Numbered from the stretch's first letter, positions 28,269-37,625 are shown. The stretch: DNA of 64,000 nucleotides from Mycobacterium vicinigordonae (GCF_013466425.1 NZ_CP059165.1:4216001-4280000); one strand, 5' to 3'. Numbers and translations: made by a program. The notes: generated by a model not told the origin, from the letters alone.

Positions 28269-29672
28269 TTAGCCGACTCGCTCGCGACGCGTCACACGCC
28301 GGGCCGTGCTTTGCCGCTCATCGATGATCCGGCCCAGATCCTGCAGCAACATCGGTTTGTTCATCACTATCTTCTCCAGGTGCTCGCGTTCGATCTCCAG
28401 CGCGGTCACCTCGTCGAGCGCGTACGCGCCGGCGACGTTGGGCTGGCGAGTCAGCGCGGTGATCCCGAGGAACGAGCCCTGGTGCAGGGTGGTGACGGGG
28501 ACGACGTCGCCAACCTCGTCGGTCACCGTCAGCCGGACTGCGCCGGCGACCAGAAATATCATCACCGTGGGAACCGTCCCGGCATACTGCACGATCTCGT
28601 CGGCGCCGTACCGCACGACCCTGGCGTACGGCGCCAACAATTGTTGATCGGCGAGGGTCAGCCGCAGTTCCGGCGCAACCACCGTACGCAGCGCCTTGCT
28701 GACGCGCTCGGGTGTAGAGAATTCGTCGTCGTCGCCGTCCAAGTGCAGTTCCTCGCGACGTGCGGCGTACCAGACCCAGCGTGCGAAGGTCGACTGCGTC
28801 GCACCTTCGTCGGCGGGCGAATTGACCCTGATCGTGGTCTTGTACTCGCCGCCGCCGAGCGCCACTGAGTTCGGCGCGGTACCCGGCTTGATTAACGGCA
28901 GCGCGCTGGCCACCAGGTTCAGCATCGCGCACACCTTGTCGGGCGGGTCCGACGTGGCGAACGTGGTGGTGATCGAGCACTTGTGCGGCCCGCTGGGGCG
29001 GCTGAGATTGGTGAACGCCGTGGTGGCCAGCATCGAGTTCGGCATGATCCGCAGCCCACTGCCGGTCTGAATGTGCACCGCCCGCCAGTTCACCTCGACG
29101 ACTCGCCCCCGTGCCGTCTGCGTATCCAGCCAGTCGTTGATCCGGAAAGGCTGCTCGAACAGCATGAACAGCCCCGAGACGATCTGACCGACCGAGTTCT
29201 GCAGCATCAGCCCGATGACCACCGAGGTGATTCCGAGCGCGGTAAACACGCCACCGACGCGCACGCCCCAGACGAAGGACAGGATCACGGCCAGCCCGAC
29301 ACCGATCAGTGCGATGCGGCCGACGTCGAGGAAGATCGTCGGGACTCGCTTGCGCCAGCTGTCTTCAGGTGCTCCCTCGAACACGGTGGTGCTCAGCCCG
29401 GACAGCAACAGCACCAGTACCAGGAAGCCAAACAGCGTGGTCAGAATGCGCACCGGGGGGTCGTTGGCCGAGATCTCCGACGCCTTCACCAACAACAGCA
29501 ACAGCGCACCGAGCGGCAAGAGCAAATTGCGCAGCACACCGACCTGACGGGCCAGCCGGTTGTTCCTGCGGACCAGGGCGTGGTGCACCTCGGTCAGCAG
29601 GATCAAGCCAACCGGGAATCCGACCGCGATGCCGATGGCCCAGTGAAACCACGACGAGTGCAATGCGTTCAT
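28269..29672 (-). CDS. MscS-type mechanosensitive channel with cyclic-nucleotide-binding-like domain (Rv2434c homologue)
   Basis: 467 aa. Four membrane helices in the first 160 residues (WFHWAIGIAVGFPVGLILL, LLLPLGALLLLLV, ILTTLFGFLVLVLLLSG, IALIGVGLAVILSFVWG), then the MscS pore-lining segment VFTALGITSVVIGLMLQNSVGQIVSGLF and the beta domain RGRVVEVNWRAVHIQT. The C-terminus (about residues 345-455) is a cNMP-binding fold (VRYGADEIVQYAGTVPTVMIFLVAGAVRLTV). Its phosphate-binding cassette reads GSFLGITALTRQPNVAGAYA, lacking the usual FGE Glu and the Arg of the RxA motif, so ligand binding may be altered. The start overlaps the stop of the cyclase-like gene by one base (TGATG). Confidence 0.9.
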   Translation of the reverse strand: MNALHSSWFHWAIGIAVGFPVGLILLTEVHHALVRRNNRLARQVGVLRNLLLPLGALLLLLVKASEISANDPPVRILTTLFGFLVLVLLLSGLSTTVFEGAPEDSWRKRVPTIFLDVGRIALIGVGLAVILSFVWGVRVGGVFTALGITSVVIGLMLQNSVGQIVSGLFMLFEQPFRINDWLDTQTARGRVVEVNWRAVHIQTGSGLRIMPNSMLATTAFTNLSRPSGPHKCSITTTFATSDPPDKVCAMLNLVASALPLIKPGTAPNSVALGGGEYKTTIRVNSPADEGATQSTFARWVWYAARREELHLDGDDDEFSTPERVSKALRTVVAPELRLTLADQQLLAPYARVVRYGADEIVQYAGTVPTVMIFLVAGAVRLTVTDEVGDVVPVTTLHQGSFLGITALTRQPNVAGAYALDEVTALEIEREHLEKIVMNKPMLLQDLGRIIDERQSTARRVTRRERVG

Positions 29673-31858
29673 CACCGCTCCGACAACCGATAGATCGCTT
29701 GCTCTTCGCCACCGACCAAGATGGTGCCGGTGGGCGTGAACTGCCGGGAGTCTCGCATCGCCTCGTACACTTGCGATGACACATAGATGCCGGGTTGCGG
29801 TGTGCCGCTGTGCATCTGGAAAGCCAAGCTGACAGCGCCACCCCACATGTCGAAGACCAAGCCGGATTGACCCACCAGACCGCTGATCACGTTGCCGGTG
29901 TTGACACCGACCCGCAGACCCAGGTCGTGCGGACTGCGGCTGTTGAAACGTTCGATGATCCGGCGCATTTCGAGAGCGAACTCGAGGCTACGATGCACGC
30001 TGTCCAGGCGCGGTGTGATAACCCCGCAACTGGCCAGATATCCGTTGTGGAAGGTGCGGATACGTTCCACTCCAAGGTTTTCTGCCGCCGAGTCGAATTG
30101 GCCGAACAGTTCGTCGACGATCCCGACCAACTCATTGCCCGGCAAGTAGTTGGAGATCTCGTCCAGCCCGATGATGTCGGCGAAGATGATCGCGACGTCC
30201 TGATGCTTTTGCGCGATGGTGGGCTCGCCTTCCCGGTATCGCTGGACGACCGATTCGGGCATCAGCGCCAGCAGCATCCGGTCGTTCTCCCTGCGCTGTT
30301 CGTTGAGCAGTTCCTCCTTGATCGCCAGATTGCGGCTCATTTCGTTGAAAGCTGCGGTGAGATCGCCGATTTCGTCGCGCGAGGTAACCGGGATGTTGAC
30401 CTCGTAGTCGCCGGAGCTGATCTGCTGGGTGCCCTTTTCCAGACGCCGGACCGGGCGCACCGCCGCCTGCGCGACCAGCATCGAGATTACGCAGACGGCG
30501 AAGATCATCCCCGTGACCGTGATCGCCAGGGTCTTGCTGAACCTGCCGAGCCTGGCAAACGCGTCGGAGTCGTCCCGGGTCGCCAGGATCGACCAGTGCA
30601 GGTCCGAATTCGGGATGTTCAGCGGGGCGTAGGCTTCCAGTTCCCTGTTACCGGTGTAGTCGGTGCCGGCGACGACGCCGGTCTCCCCTCGTTGCGCTGC
30701 ACGCAGACCGGCACTGGTCACAGGCTGCACGAGTGTGGTGCCACCGAGCTGGATGGCGCGGTCCGCGACGCTGGGAGCGGTGCCGGCCTCGATCGCCAGG
30801 CGCCGATATTCCTGCGGATCTTCCAGAAAAAGCCTTGAATCAGAACGCATCAGATCGTCGGCCCCGGCCAGGAACGTCTCGGTCGCCGCGCCCATTCCGG
30901 CGCCCTTCCAGTTCTTGTCGGCGGTCATGATGCTGTTGATCTTGGCGATGGGCACCGGCAGCGCCATCACTCCGTCGATCTTGCCGTTGAGGCCGATCGG
31001 GGACACCACCCAGGCCGTGGGCGCAGCCAACTGCGGCTGGTAGGGCTGAAAATCGGTGATCCAGACGAACTCGACATCGTTGGAACGCAACGCCTTCTGG
31101 TAGGCCTCGCGCAAATTCGATTCGCGATACGGTCCGGTGAGGACATTGGTGCCGAAGTCCGGCCCCTTCTTCACTGAGTAGACGACATTGCCATCCTGAT
31201 CCAGCAGCAGCGCATCCTGATAGTCGAAACGGGTGACAATGTCGCGCATGTAGAAGTCGTAGCGGGCATTGGCCGCCGACCATGCGCTGCCGTCGCCGGC
31301 GTCGCTGACTGGTAACGCGTCGGGTTTGGTCGAGGCGGTGTAATGGGCCTGCAAGTACTTCTGGGCGCCGGAATTCGGCAGTACCGCGTTGAGATCGATT
31401 TCGTCGCCGGTGATCTTTTTGATCGGTTTGATGATTTGGTTCTGGTAGTAGTCGACGAGCGCCTGCTGTTGGGCGCCGCTGATGGTGGCGTTTGCCAGCT
31501 GACCGAATCCGGCGGTCATTGCGATCACGGCCTGGTCGACGCTGAACCCGCCACTGTAGACCACCAGCGAGTCCGTCACCTCCCGGAACAGCGCCTCCAC
31601 CTGCCGCTTCTGCGACTGGCGCAACTCGATCAGCCGCTCGGACTCGACTTCACGCAGTGCACTGCGCCCCGAGAGCGCGCCGATCAGGCCGACGACAGCG
31701 ACCGAAAGAATGCTCGAAAGCAGCAGTGCCACCAGGATCTTGGATTGAATGCTGACCCGAAAGCGTATCCCCGGCAGCCGGCGGCGAGCGCCCTTGTTGA
31801 CCGGAGCTGGTTCAATGTCGCTTACCGGCTCCGACCTTGTTAGCTCAACCGATGTCAA
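29672..31858 (-). CDS. Membrane class III cyclase-like sensor with degenerate catalytic domain (Rv2435c homologue)
   Basis: 728 aa from TTG 31858 (GAAGGGAAG just upstream), matching Rv2435c in length. First helix at KILVALLLSSILSVAVVGLIG, a large extracellular Cache-like sensor (about 65-430), second helix (LAITVTGMIFAVCVISMLVA), a HAMP segment (AAVRPVRRLEKGTQQISSGDY) and a C-terminal class III cyclase fold. The first metal Asp is kept (FADIIGLDE). The second is Asn (RIRTFHNGYLAS instead of IKTIGDxYMA), and the WGxxVNxAxR element reads WGGAVSLAFQM, losing the transition-state Asn and Arg. It is probably a poor or inactive cyclase, perhaps a sensor that signals by contact with the coupled MscS channel. 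Confidence 0.88.
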   Translation of the reverse strand: MTSVELTRSEPVSDIEPAPVNKGARRRLPGIRFRVSIQSKILVALLLSSILSVAVVGLIGALSGRSALREVESERLIELRQSQKRQVEALFREVTDSLVVYSGGFSVDQAVIAMTAGFGQLANATISGAQQQALVDYYQNQIIKPIKKITGDEIDLNAVLPNSGAQKYLQAHYTASTKPDALPVSDAGDGSAWSAANARYDFYMRDIVTRFDYQDALLLDQDGNVVYSVKKGPDFGTNVLTGPYRESNLREAYQKALRSNDVEFVWITDFQPYQPQLAAPTAWVVSPIGLNGKIDGVMALPVPIAKINSIMTADKNWKGAGMGAATETFLAGADDLMRSDSRLFLEDPQEYRRLAIEAGTAPSVADRAIQLGGTTLVQPVTSAGLRAAQRGETGVVAGTDYTGNRELEAYAPLNIPNSDLHWSILATRDDSDAFARLGRFSKTLAITVTGMIFAVCVISMLVAQAAVRPVRRLEKGTQQISSGDYEVNIPVTSRDEIGDLTAAFNEMSRNLAIKEELLNEQRRENDRMLLALMPESVVQRYREGEPTIAQKHQDVAIIFADIIGLDEISNYLPGNELVGIVDELFGQFDSAAENLGVERIRTFHNGYLASCGVITPRLDSVHRSLEFALEMRRIIERFNSRSPHDLGLRVGVNTGNVISGLVGQSGLVFDMWGGAVSLAFQMHSGTPQPGIYVSSQVYEAMRDSRQFTPTGTILVGGEEQAIYRLSER

Positions 31859-31974
31859 TCGGCTTCCCTTCTGCCACCGATTTGTAACGGGTCCCCGATC
31901 ACGCTGCACGTTAGCTGGCCAGCCAGGCGTTGTCGGCGTTTACCGGAAAGTGACGCCGGGCTGTGTCCTTGCTT

Positions 31975-31988
31975 TCACCGAAAGGTGA
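31975..31988. promoter_or_regulatory. Hairpin/inverted repeat in cyclase/rbsK divergent region
   Basis: TCACC-GAAA-GGTGA is a perfect 5-bp inverted repeat with a GAAA centre, 34 bases before the rbsK ATG. A related sequence, ACCGGAAAGTGACGCC, lies about 35 bases further left. Together they may be an operator pair for the divergent genes. No function is proven. Confidence 0.35.
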
Positions 31989-32008
31989 TGCCCGCCCGCC
32001 GGTGTCGT

Positions 32009-32014
32009 TAGCCT
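32009..32014 (+). promoter_or_regulatory. -10 element of rbsK (leaderless)
   Basis: TAGCCT seven bases before the ATG at 32022, with no ribosome site between. This is the usual geometry of leaderless mycobacterial mRNAs. Confidence 0.45.
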
Positions 32015-32021
32015 CGATGCC

Positions 32022-32882
32022 ATGGCGAAGCGGGTGTCGGTCGTCGGCAGCGTGAATCTGGACCTGATGCTTCGGGTCGCGTCCCTGCCGTACCCGGGTC
32101 AGACGGTGCTCGCGTCAACGTCGTCGTATTCGCCTGGCGGCAAGGGGGCCAACCAGGCTGTCGCGGCCGCACGGGCGGGTGCACGCGTGCAGTTCGTCGG
32201 CGCTGTCGGTGACGACGCAGCCGCTGACCGGTTACGTGCCCACCTGTCGGCTAACGCTGTTGGGTTAGACCACCTGACCCGGGTGCCTGGCCCGAGCGGG
32301 TCAGCGGTCGTAGTGGTCGACGCCGGCGCCGAGAACCTGATCGTGGTCGTCCCGGGCGCCAACACCCATGTATCAGTTGGACACGCCGGTGCCTACGACT
32401 GCGATGTGCTGTTGACGCAATTAGAGATTCCGGTGCCGACGGCAGTTGCCGCGGCTCGCGAAGCGCGGTCCGCCGGGGCGATCGTGATGGTCAATGCCGC
32501 ACCATCGAGCAAACACAGCGCAGTGGCCGAGCTGGCGGCGGTCACTGACGTGGTGATCGCTAACGAGGCTGAGGCGGCCGAATGGATTTGGCCGACAGAG
32601 CACTTCGTGACAACGCTGGGTAAACGTGGCGCCCGCTACACGGGTATCGACGGAGACTTTGTGGTGACAGCGCCGTCGGTGGCGGCGGTCGACAGTGCCG
32701 GTGCCGGTGATGTGTTCTCGGGCGTGTTGGCAGCGAATTGGCCACCAGAACCGGGAACCCCGGTTGAGCGGCTACAGGCTTTGCGACACGCCTGCGCCGC
32801 TGGCGCCTTGGCGACGCTGGTGCACGGTGCAGGTAACTGTGCGCCGGATGCCGAGGCGATCAAAGCCGCGCTATCGCCGTGA
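32022..32882 (+). CDS. rbsK: Ribokinase (PfkB family), Rv2436 homologue
   Basis: 286 aa. N-terminal VVGSVNLDLMLRV, the substrate/glycine motif YSPGGKGANQAVAAARAG, AVVVVDAGAENLIVVVPGAN, and the C-terminal PfkB signature DSAGAGDVFSGVLAA containing the catalytic Asp. It phosphorylates D-ribose (or a related sugar) at C5 in the cytosol. No ribose transporter is nearby, so this is an orphan kinase. It converges on nadE, separated by 73 bases. Confidence 0.9.
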   Translation: MAKRVSVVGSVNLDLMLRVASLPYPGQTVLASTSSYSPGGKGANQAVAAARAGARVQFVGAVGDDAAADRLRAHLSANAVGLDHLTRVPGPSGSAVVVVDAGAENLIVVVPGANTHVSVGHAGAYDCDVLLTQLEIPVPTAVAAAREARSAGAIVMVNAAPSSKHSAVAELAAVTDVVIANEAEAAEWIWPTEHFVTTLGKRGARYTGIDGDFVVTAPSVAAVDSAGAGDVFSGVLAANWPPEPGTPVERLQALRHACAAGALATLVHGAGNCAPDAEAIKAALSP

Positions 32883-32955
32883 GTGAAACTTCCTGCGCTG
32901 CAGCACCAGAACGACTGCTCAAACTCGACAAAAACGAACCCGATTGACGCCGCTG

Positions 32956-34998
32956 TCAGTCTTCGGGCACCTGGCGCTCGATCTCGTCCAGCCAGATCCG
33001 CGCGGACATGTCTGAGGGAGCCCGCCAGTCTCCTCGGGGTGAAAGTGCGCCGCCATGAGAAACTTTCGGGCCGTTGGGCAACGCCGAGCGCTTAAACTGA
33101 CTGAACGAGTAGAAACGCTGCACGAAAACCCGGAGCCAGTGCCGGATCTCGGACAGGGAGTAGACCGGCCGCTTGTCCTCGGGAAAGCCCGGCGGCCAGC
33201 TGCCACGCGCGGCATCGCTCCACGCGTACCAGGCCAGAAAGGCGATCTTGGATGGGCGGAAGCCGTGGCGCAGCACATAGAACAGTGAAAAGTCTTGCAG
33301 GGCATAGGGACCGACCTTGGCTTCGCTGCTCTGCAATTCCTCCTCCTCGCCGGTGGGAACCAGCTCGGGGGTGATCTCGGTCTCGAGCACCGACTGCAGG
33401 ATCTCACCTACCTGTTCGTCGAACTCTCCGGAGGAGATGACCCAGCGAATCAGGTGCTGGATCAATGTCTTCGGTACTCCGCCGTTGACGTTGTAATGCG
33501 ACATCTGGTCACCAACGCCGTAGGTCGACCAGCCCAGGCCCAGTTCGGAGAGGTCACCGGTGCCCAACACGATGCCGCCACGCTGGTTGGCCAACCGGAA
33601 CAGGTAGTCGGTGCGCAAGCCGGCCTGAACGTTCTCGAACGTGACGTCGTAAACCTTCTCGCCGCGCGCGAACGGGTGCCCGATCTCGGCGAGCATCCCC
33701 TGGGCCGTCTTGCGGATGTCGATCTCCTCGAAGGTGACTCCCAACGCGCGCGACAACTTGACCGCATTATTCTTGGTGCGATCGCCGGTGGCAAAACCCG
33801 GCAACGTGAAGGCCAGAATGTCGCTGCGCGGCCGACCTTCCCGGTCCATCGCCCTGGCCGCGACGATCAGGGCGTGTGTCGAATCCAGACCGCCGGACAC
33901 ACCGATGACCACCTTCGGATAGTCCAGTGCCCGCAACCGCTGCTCGAGACCGGCCACCTGAATGTTGTACGCCTCATAGCAATCCTGTTGCAGCCGTTGC
34001 GGATCGGCAGGCACGAACGGGAAGCGTTCGACCATGCGCAGCAGGCCGATGTCGCCGTCGGGTGGGTCGAGCCGAAAGTCGATGCGGCGAAACGCGTCCG
34101 TTGCGGCGGCGTGGCGACGCCGGTTGTCGTCGAACGTTCCCATCCGCAATCGCTCCGAACGCAGCAATTCGGTGTCGACGTCGGCTACCGAGCGGCGCCC
34201 ACCCTTGGGAAACCGTTCGGATTGGGCCAGCAGCGTACCGTTCTCCCAGATCATCGTCTGGCCGTCCCAGGCCAGATCCGTGGTCGATTCGCCCTCCCCT
34301 GCGGCCGCGTACACGTAGGCCGCCAGGCAGCGCGCCGACGCCGACCGCGCCAGCAGGGCGCGATCCTCGGCGCGGCCCACGGTGATCGGACTGCCCGATA
34401 GATTCGCCAACATCGTCGCACCGGCCAGAGCCGCCTCGGCGCTGGGCGGCACCGGGACGAACATGTCCTCGCAGATCTCCACATGCAGCACGAAACCGGG
34501 CAGGTCCGTCGCGGCGAACAACAAATCCGGCCCGAACGGAACGTCCAAACGTCCGACCCGAATGGTCCCACGTTCGTCGTCGCCGGCGGCGATCTGGCGG
34601 CGCTCGTAGAACTCCCGGTAGTTCGGCAGATAGGACTTGGGGACCACCCCGAGGACCGCGCCACGATGCACCACAACAGCGGTGTTGTAGATGCGGTGCC
34701 GATGCCGCAGCGGCGCACCGATCACCAGGACCGGCAGCAAATCAGCCGACTCGGCCACCAGATCGGCCAGCGCGCACTCGACAGCGTCGAGCAGGGCGTC
34801 GGAGAGCAGGATGTCTTCGATCGAGTAGCCGGACAGTGTTAGTTCGGGGAAGACCGCCAATCCGACGCCCTCGTCGTGGCATTCGCGGGCGACGCGCAGG
34901 ACCGACGCGGCGTTGGCCGCCGGGTCGGCGATCGTGGTGTGGTGCGTGCACGCGGCGACGCGCATAAACCCATGCTGATAGGCCGAGTAGAAGTTCAT
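32956..34998 (-). CDS. nadE: Glutamine-dependent NAD+ synthetase
   Basis: 680 aa from ATG 34998 (679 in M. tuberculosis). The N-terminal CN-hydrolase glutaminase domain has E52 in FPELTLSG, Lys in VPKSYLPN and the nucleophile Cys in EICEDMF. The C-terminal synthetase domain has the PP-loop [13 protein letters not shown], then [26 protein letters not shown] and the ATP/NaAD-binding C-terminus. It converts deamido-NAD to NAD using glutamine ammonia carried through an internal tunnel. An in-frame extension to 35481 is antisense to the sirtuin gene and is not taken as coding. Confidence 0.96.
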   Translation of the reverse strand: MNFYSAYQHGFMRVAACTHHTTIADPAANAASVLRVARECHDEGVGLAVFPELTLSGYSIEDILLSDALLDAVECALADLVAESADLLPVLVIGAPLRHRHRIYNTAVVVHRGAVLGVVPKSYLPNYREFYERRQIAAGDDERGTIRVGRLDVPFGPDLLFAATDLPGFVLHVEICEDMFVPVPPSAEAALAGATMLANLSGSPITVGRAEDRALLARSASARCLAAYVYAAAGEGESTTDLAWDGQTMIWENGTLLAQSERFPKGGRRSVADVDTELLRSERLRMGTFDDNRRRHAAATDAFRRIDFRLDPPDGDIGLLRMVERFPFVPADPQRLQQDCYEAYNIQVAGLEQRLRALDYPKVVIGVSGGLDSTHALIVAARAMDREGRPRSDILAFTLPGFATGDRTKNNAVKLSRALGVTFEEIDIRKTAQGMLAEIGHPFARGEKVYDVTFENVQAGLRTDYLFRLANQRGGIVLGTGDLSELGLGWSTYGVGDQMSHYNVNGGVPKTLIQHLIRWVISSGEFDEQVGEILQSVLETEITPELVPTGEEEELQSSEAKVGPYALQDFSLFYVLRHGFRPSKIAFLAWYAWSDAARGSWPPGFPEDKRPVYSLSEIRHWLRVFVQRFYSFSQFKRSALPNGPKVSHGGALSPRGDWRAPSDMSARIWLDEIERQVPED

Positions 34999-35057
34999 CG
35001 CACCCCATTGTTGCGCGCGGTGGTCGCGATGCCCGAATCCCGTCCCACAAAAGTGCC

Positions 35058-35063
35058 TAGGCT
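35058..35063 (+). promoter_or_regulatory. -10 element of the sirtuin gene (leaderless)
   Basis: TAGGCT seven bases before ATG 35071, with no Shine-Dalgarno sequence; the same geometry as rbsK. The nadE/sirtuin divergent gap is only 72 bases, so their promoters must overlap or abut. Confidence 0.45.
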
Positions 35064-35070
35064 CGGATCC

Positions 35071-35904
35071 ATGGAGTCCCCCGAACTCATCGCAATGCTG
35101 TCCGGCCGGCGGATTGCGGTGCTCACCGGTGCAGGCATTTCCACGGACTCCGGCATACCCGATTATCGGGGGCCCGACTCGCCACCGAGCAATCCGATGA
35201 CGATCGGCCAGTTCACCTCCGACCCGGTGTTCCGGCAGCGATATTGGGCGCGCAATCACGTCGGGTGGCGGCACATGGACGACACCCGGCCAAATGCGGG
35301 GCACTACGCGCTGGCCGCTCTTGAGCAGGCGGGCGTGGTCTGCGGCGTTATCACGCAGAACGTCGACCTGCTGCACACGAAGGCCGGCAGCGCCAACGTG
35401 GTGAATCTGCACGGCACCTACGCGCGGGTCGCTTGTCTGGGGTGTGGTCACACCATGAGCCGCGCGGTTCTGGCCGAGCAACTCGAGGCACTCAACCCCG
35501 GGTTCATTGAGCGGGCCGAGTCTATCGGCGGGCTGGCGGTGGCACCCGACGCGGACGCCGTGGTCGCCGAGACCGAATCGTTCCGCTATCTCGACTGCCC
35601 GGACTGCGGCGGCATGCTCAAGCCCGACATCGTTTACTTTGGCGAGAGTGTACCCAAAGATGCTGTAGCCGAGGCATATTCAGTGATCAACCGGGCCCAG
35701 GCGCTGCTGGTCGCCGGCTCGTCGCTGACGGTGTTCTCCGGCTACCGGTTCGTCCGCCACGCCGCGGCCCACGGCATCCCAGTGGGAATCGTCAACCGGG
35801 GCGTCACCCGAGGCGACGAGTTGGCCACCGTAAAAGTCGACGGCGGCTGTTCGGAGATCCTGACGCTGCTGACCGCCGAACTGATTGTCAGCGCACCTTT
35901 CTGA
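35071..35904 (+). CDS. Sir2-family NAD-dependent deacylase (class II, SIRT4-like)
   Basis: 277 aa from ATG 35071. Sirtuin core: TGAGISTDSGIPDYR (residues 19-33), TQNVDLLHTKAG (95-106), catalytic H114 in NLHGTY, Zn-binding Cys at C122, C125, C176 and C179 (CLGC...CPDC), KPDIVYFGESVP, and the NAD-contact GSSLTVFSGYRF. The sequence pattern, including LHGTYARVACLGCG, fits SIRT4-like class II rather than CobB-type. It may remove acyl groups from lysines or ADP-ribosylate targets. It is divergent from NAD synthetase, whose product it consumes. It ends inside the 3' end of the small convergent gene (17-base overlap). Confidence 0.92.
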   Translation: MESPELIAMLSGRRIAVLTGAGISTDSGIPDYRGPDSPPSNPMTIGQFTSDPVFRQRYWARNHVGWRHMDDTRPNAGHYALAALEQAGVVCGVITQNVDLLHTKAGSANVVNLHGTYARVACLGCGHTMSRAVLAEQLEALNPGFIERAESIGGLAVAPDADAVVAETESFRYLDCPDCGGMLKPDIVYFGESVPKDAVAEAYSVINRAQALLVAGSSLTVFSGYRFVRHAAAHGIPVGIVNRGVTRGDELATVKVDGGCSEILTLLTAELIVSAPF

Positions 35905-36061
35905 CCTCGGCGACGAACTGCCGGCCCTGGTTGTCGACGACCTGCCAGGAGTACGGCCCGATAGCCTGCGGGTAACCCAGGTTGTGCACGGCCATCCTGG
36001 CGTCGTGCTCGTACCGGATGTTGTCGACCCGCAGTCCGTTGGATGTTGTCAGAGCCCACAT
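35888..36061 (-). CDS. Small conserved-type hypothetical protein (57 aa)
   Basis: Begins MWALTTSNGLRVDNIRYEHD at ATG 36061, with GGAGAAG four bases upstream. It has the composition of a small folded beta protein (MAVHNLGYPQAIGPYSWQVVDNQGRQFVAEVRKVR), without signal peptide, membrane helix or Cys. Codon use is mycobacterial and the ribosome site is good, so it is probably real. Function unknown. Its last 17 bases overlap the sirtuin 3' end tail to tail. Confidence 0.65.
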   Translation of the reverse strand: MWALTTSNGLRVDNIRYEHDARMAVHNLGYPQAIGPYSWQVVDNQGRQFVAEVRKVR

Positions 36062-36246
36062 GATCTTCTCCGAATCTCTTTCGTTGCGAACTGGCCTGAT
36101 GGCCGGCTTCGCTGATGCGATGAGTTTTTCGGAAGTGACTGTGCGGATTCTCAACGATTTCTTGACGAGTTCTTGAAGCGAACGCCTACGCGGTCACCCG
36201 GCACAGTCACAGGCGTGCGCGACTGTACTCGGGATCGAGCCGAACT

Positions 36247-37548
36247 TCAGAAGGTGCAGGGCAAGCGGCGGATCGCGTGGATGAAGTTGCCGACGACGTA
36301 AGACGGCTCCCCGGATCGGATCTCGGGAACCTGGCGGAGCAACTCGCCGAACAGGGCGCGCAGTTGCGCCCTGGCCACGTGGGCGCCAAGGCAGAAGTGT
36401 ACGCCGCCACCACCGAACCCCAGGTGCGGGTTGGGATTGCGACCCAGGTCCAGCCGTTCCGGGTGGTCGAACGCCTCACGGTCCCAGTTGCCGGAGGCGT
36501 AGAACATCGCCACCTTCTCGCCAGCGCGGATCTGCCGGCCGCCCAGTTCGTAATCTGTTGCGGCAGTGCGCCGGAATGTCATCACGGGGGTGGCGTAGCG
36601 GATGAATTCCTCTACGGCCGTGCCGATTCGATTGTCGAAATCCGCCTGCAGCCAGGCTTTTTGGTCGGGAAAGTCGGTCAACGCCTTCAGTGCGTGACTT
36701 GCGGTCTGGCGGGTGGTGTCGTTGCCGGCTACCGCGAGCAGCACGAAGAAGGCAGCCACATCGGCGTCGGTGAGCCGGTCGCCATCCACCTCGGCGTTTA
36801 CCAGCGCGCTGAACAGGTCGTCGCCGGGCTTCTCCCGGCGTTCCGCCGCCAGCGCCCCGGCCACCTGGTGCAAATAGACCTGGTTCTGGACCAGGAGCTC
36901 GAGCGGGTTACGCCCGGCGAGGTACTCGGGGTCCGCCCAAGACACCACGGCATCGGCGGCGCTGGCTACCTGATGCTCCTCGGATGCGGGGATGCCCGCG
37001 ATGTCGGACAGGGTGCGGATGGGCAGCTCTTTGGCGCAAAGGTCGACGAAGTCGGCACCGCTACCGGCGGCCCGCAACTCCTCGACGATGGTGCGGGCGT
37101 TGCGCTGGATAGACTCCTCGATACGGCGGACCTGGCGCGGGGTGAATGCGGCGCTGACCAGCTTGCGCAGCTTGGTGTGTCGCGGCGGGTCCATGGCCAG
37201 GAAGGACTGCGAGGCTTCCAGGAGTTCTTCGGGAATGTCGGCGAACATCACCCCCTTGCCGGACAGGAACACATCGTTGTTGCGGCTGACGGTGACGATG
37301 TCGGCGCGGCGGGTGACGGCCCAGTAACCGGGGTCGGCGGGATTCTCGATCAGGTCACCTTCCACGGGCGGCTGCCAGCTCACTGGGCGTTGGGCGCGCA
37401 ACACGGCAAACGAGCGTTCCCGGTCGGCCGCGGTGGAGGTCCAGAACGCTTTCGACGACAAGTCGATCGTGTCGTACGGACGGGTGCTGGCATCCGCCTG
37501 GGACGAACTGTTCAACGTTTGGGACGAAATGCTCGTCGGGCTGGTCAT
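36247..37548 (-). CDS. Cytochrome P450
   Basis: 433 aa from ATG 37548, chosen for GTGAGGAT upstream; GTG 37584 is in frame but lacks a ribosome site. Oxygen-activation I-helix motif AVAGNDTTRQ, K-helix ExxR in EEFIRYATPVMTFRR, and heme loop FGGGGVHFCLGAHVA with the Cys thiolate. C-helix contacts appear in MDPPRHTKLRKLVSAAF. It resembles bacterial P450s of the CYP125/142/108 sort acting on terpenes, sterols or fatty acids; the family is not assigned. No ferredoxin lies beside it. Divergent from a TetR regulator. Confidence 0.93.
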   Translation of the reverse strand: MTSPTSISSQTLNSSSQADASTRPYDTIDLSSKAFWTSTAADRERSFAVLRAQRPVSWQPPVEGDLIENPADPGYWAVTRRADIVTVSRNNDVFLSGKGVMFADIPEELLEASQSFLAMDPPRHTKLRKLVSAAFTPRQVRRIEESIQRNARTIVEELRAAGSGADFVDLCAKELPIRTLSDIAGIPASEEHQVASAADAVVSWADPEYLAGRNPLELLVQNQVYLHQVAGALAAERREKPGDDLFSALVNAEVDGDRLTDADVAAFFVLLAVAGNDTTRQTASHALKALTDFPDQKAWLQADFDNRIGTAVEEFIRYATPVMTFRRTAATDYELGGRQIRAGEKVAMFYASGNWDREAFDHPERLDLGRNPNPHLGFGGGGVHFCLGAHVARAQLRALFGELLRQVPEIRSGEPSYVVGNFIHAIRRLPCTF

Positions 37549-37608
37549 CGGGGCGATCCTCACGTCGACTATGGCGTCGGTCACAACGGGATAGTCACGA
37601 CATTATGC

Positions 37609-37625
37609 CTAGACATAGTGTCTAG
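37609..37625. promoter_or_regulatory. Perfect palindrome CTAGACATAGTGTCTAG, candidate TetR operator
   Basis: Seven-base arms CTAGACA/TGTCTAG with a three-base centre, in the 110-base divergent gap. It is 61 bases upstream of the P450 start and 34 bases upstream of the tetR start, over the tetR -35 region. Likely bound by the adjacent TetR protein to control both genes. Confidence 0.65.

Noticed and set aside
34999..35481. N-terminal extension of nadE
   Set aside because: It is antisense to the sirtuin gene, and ATG 34998 puts the catalytic Glu at residue 52 as in the known enzyme.
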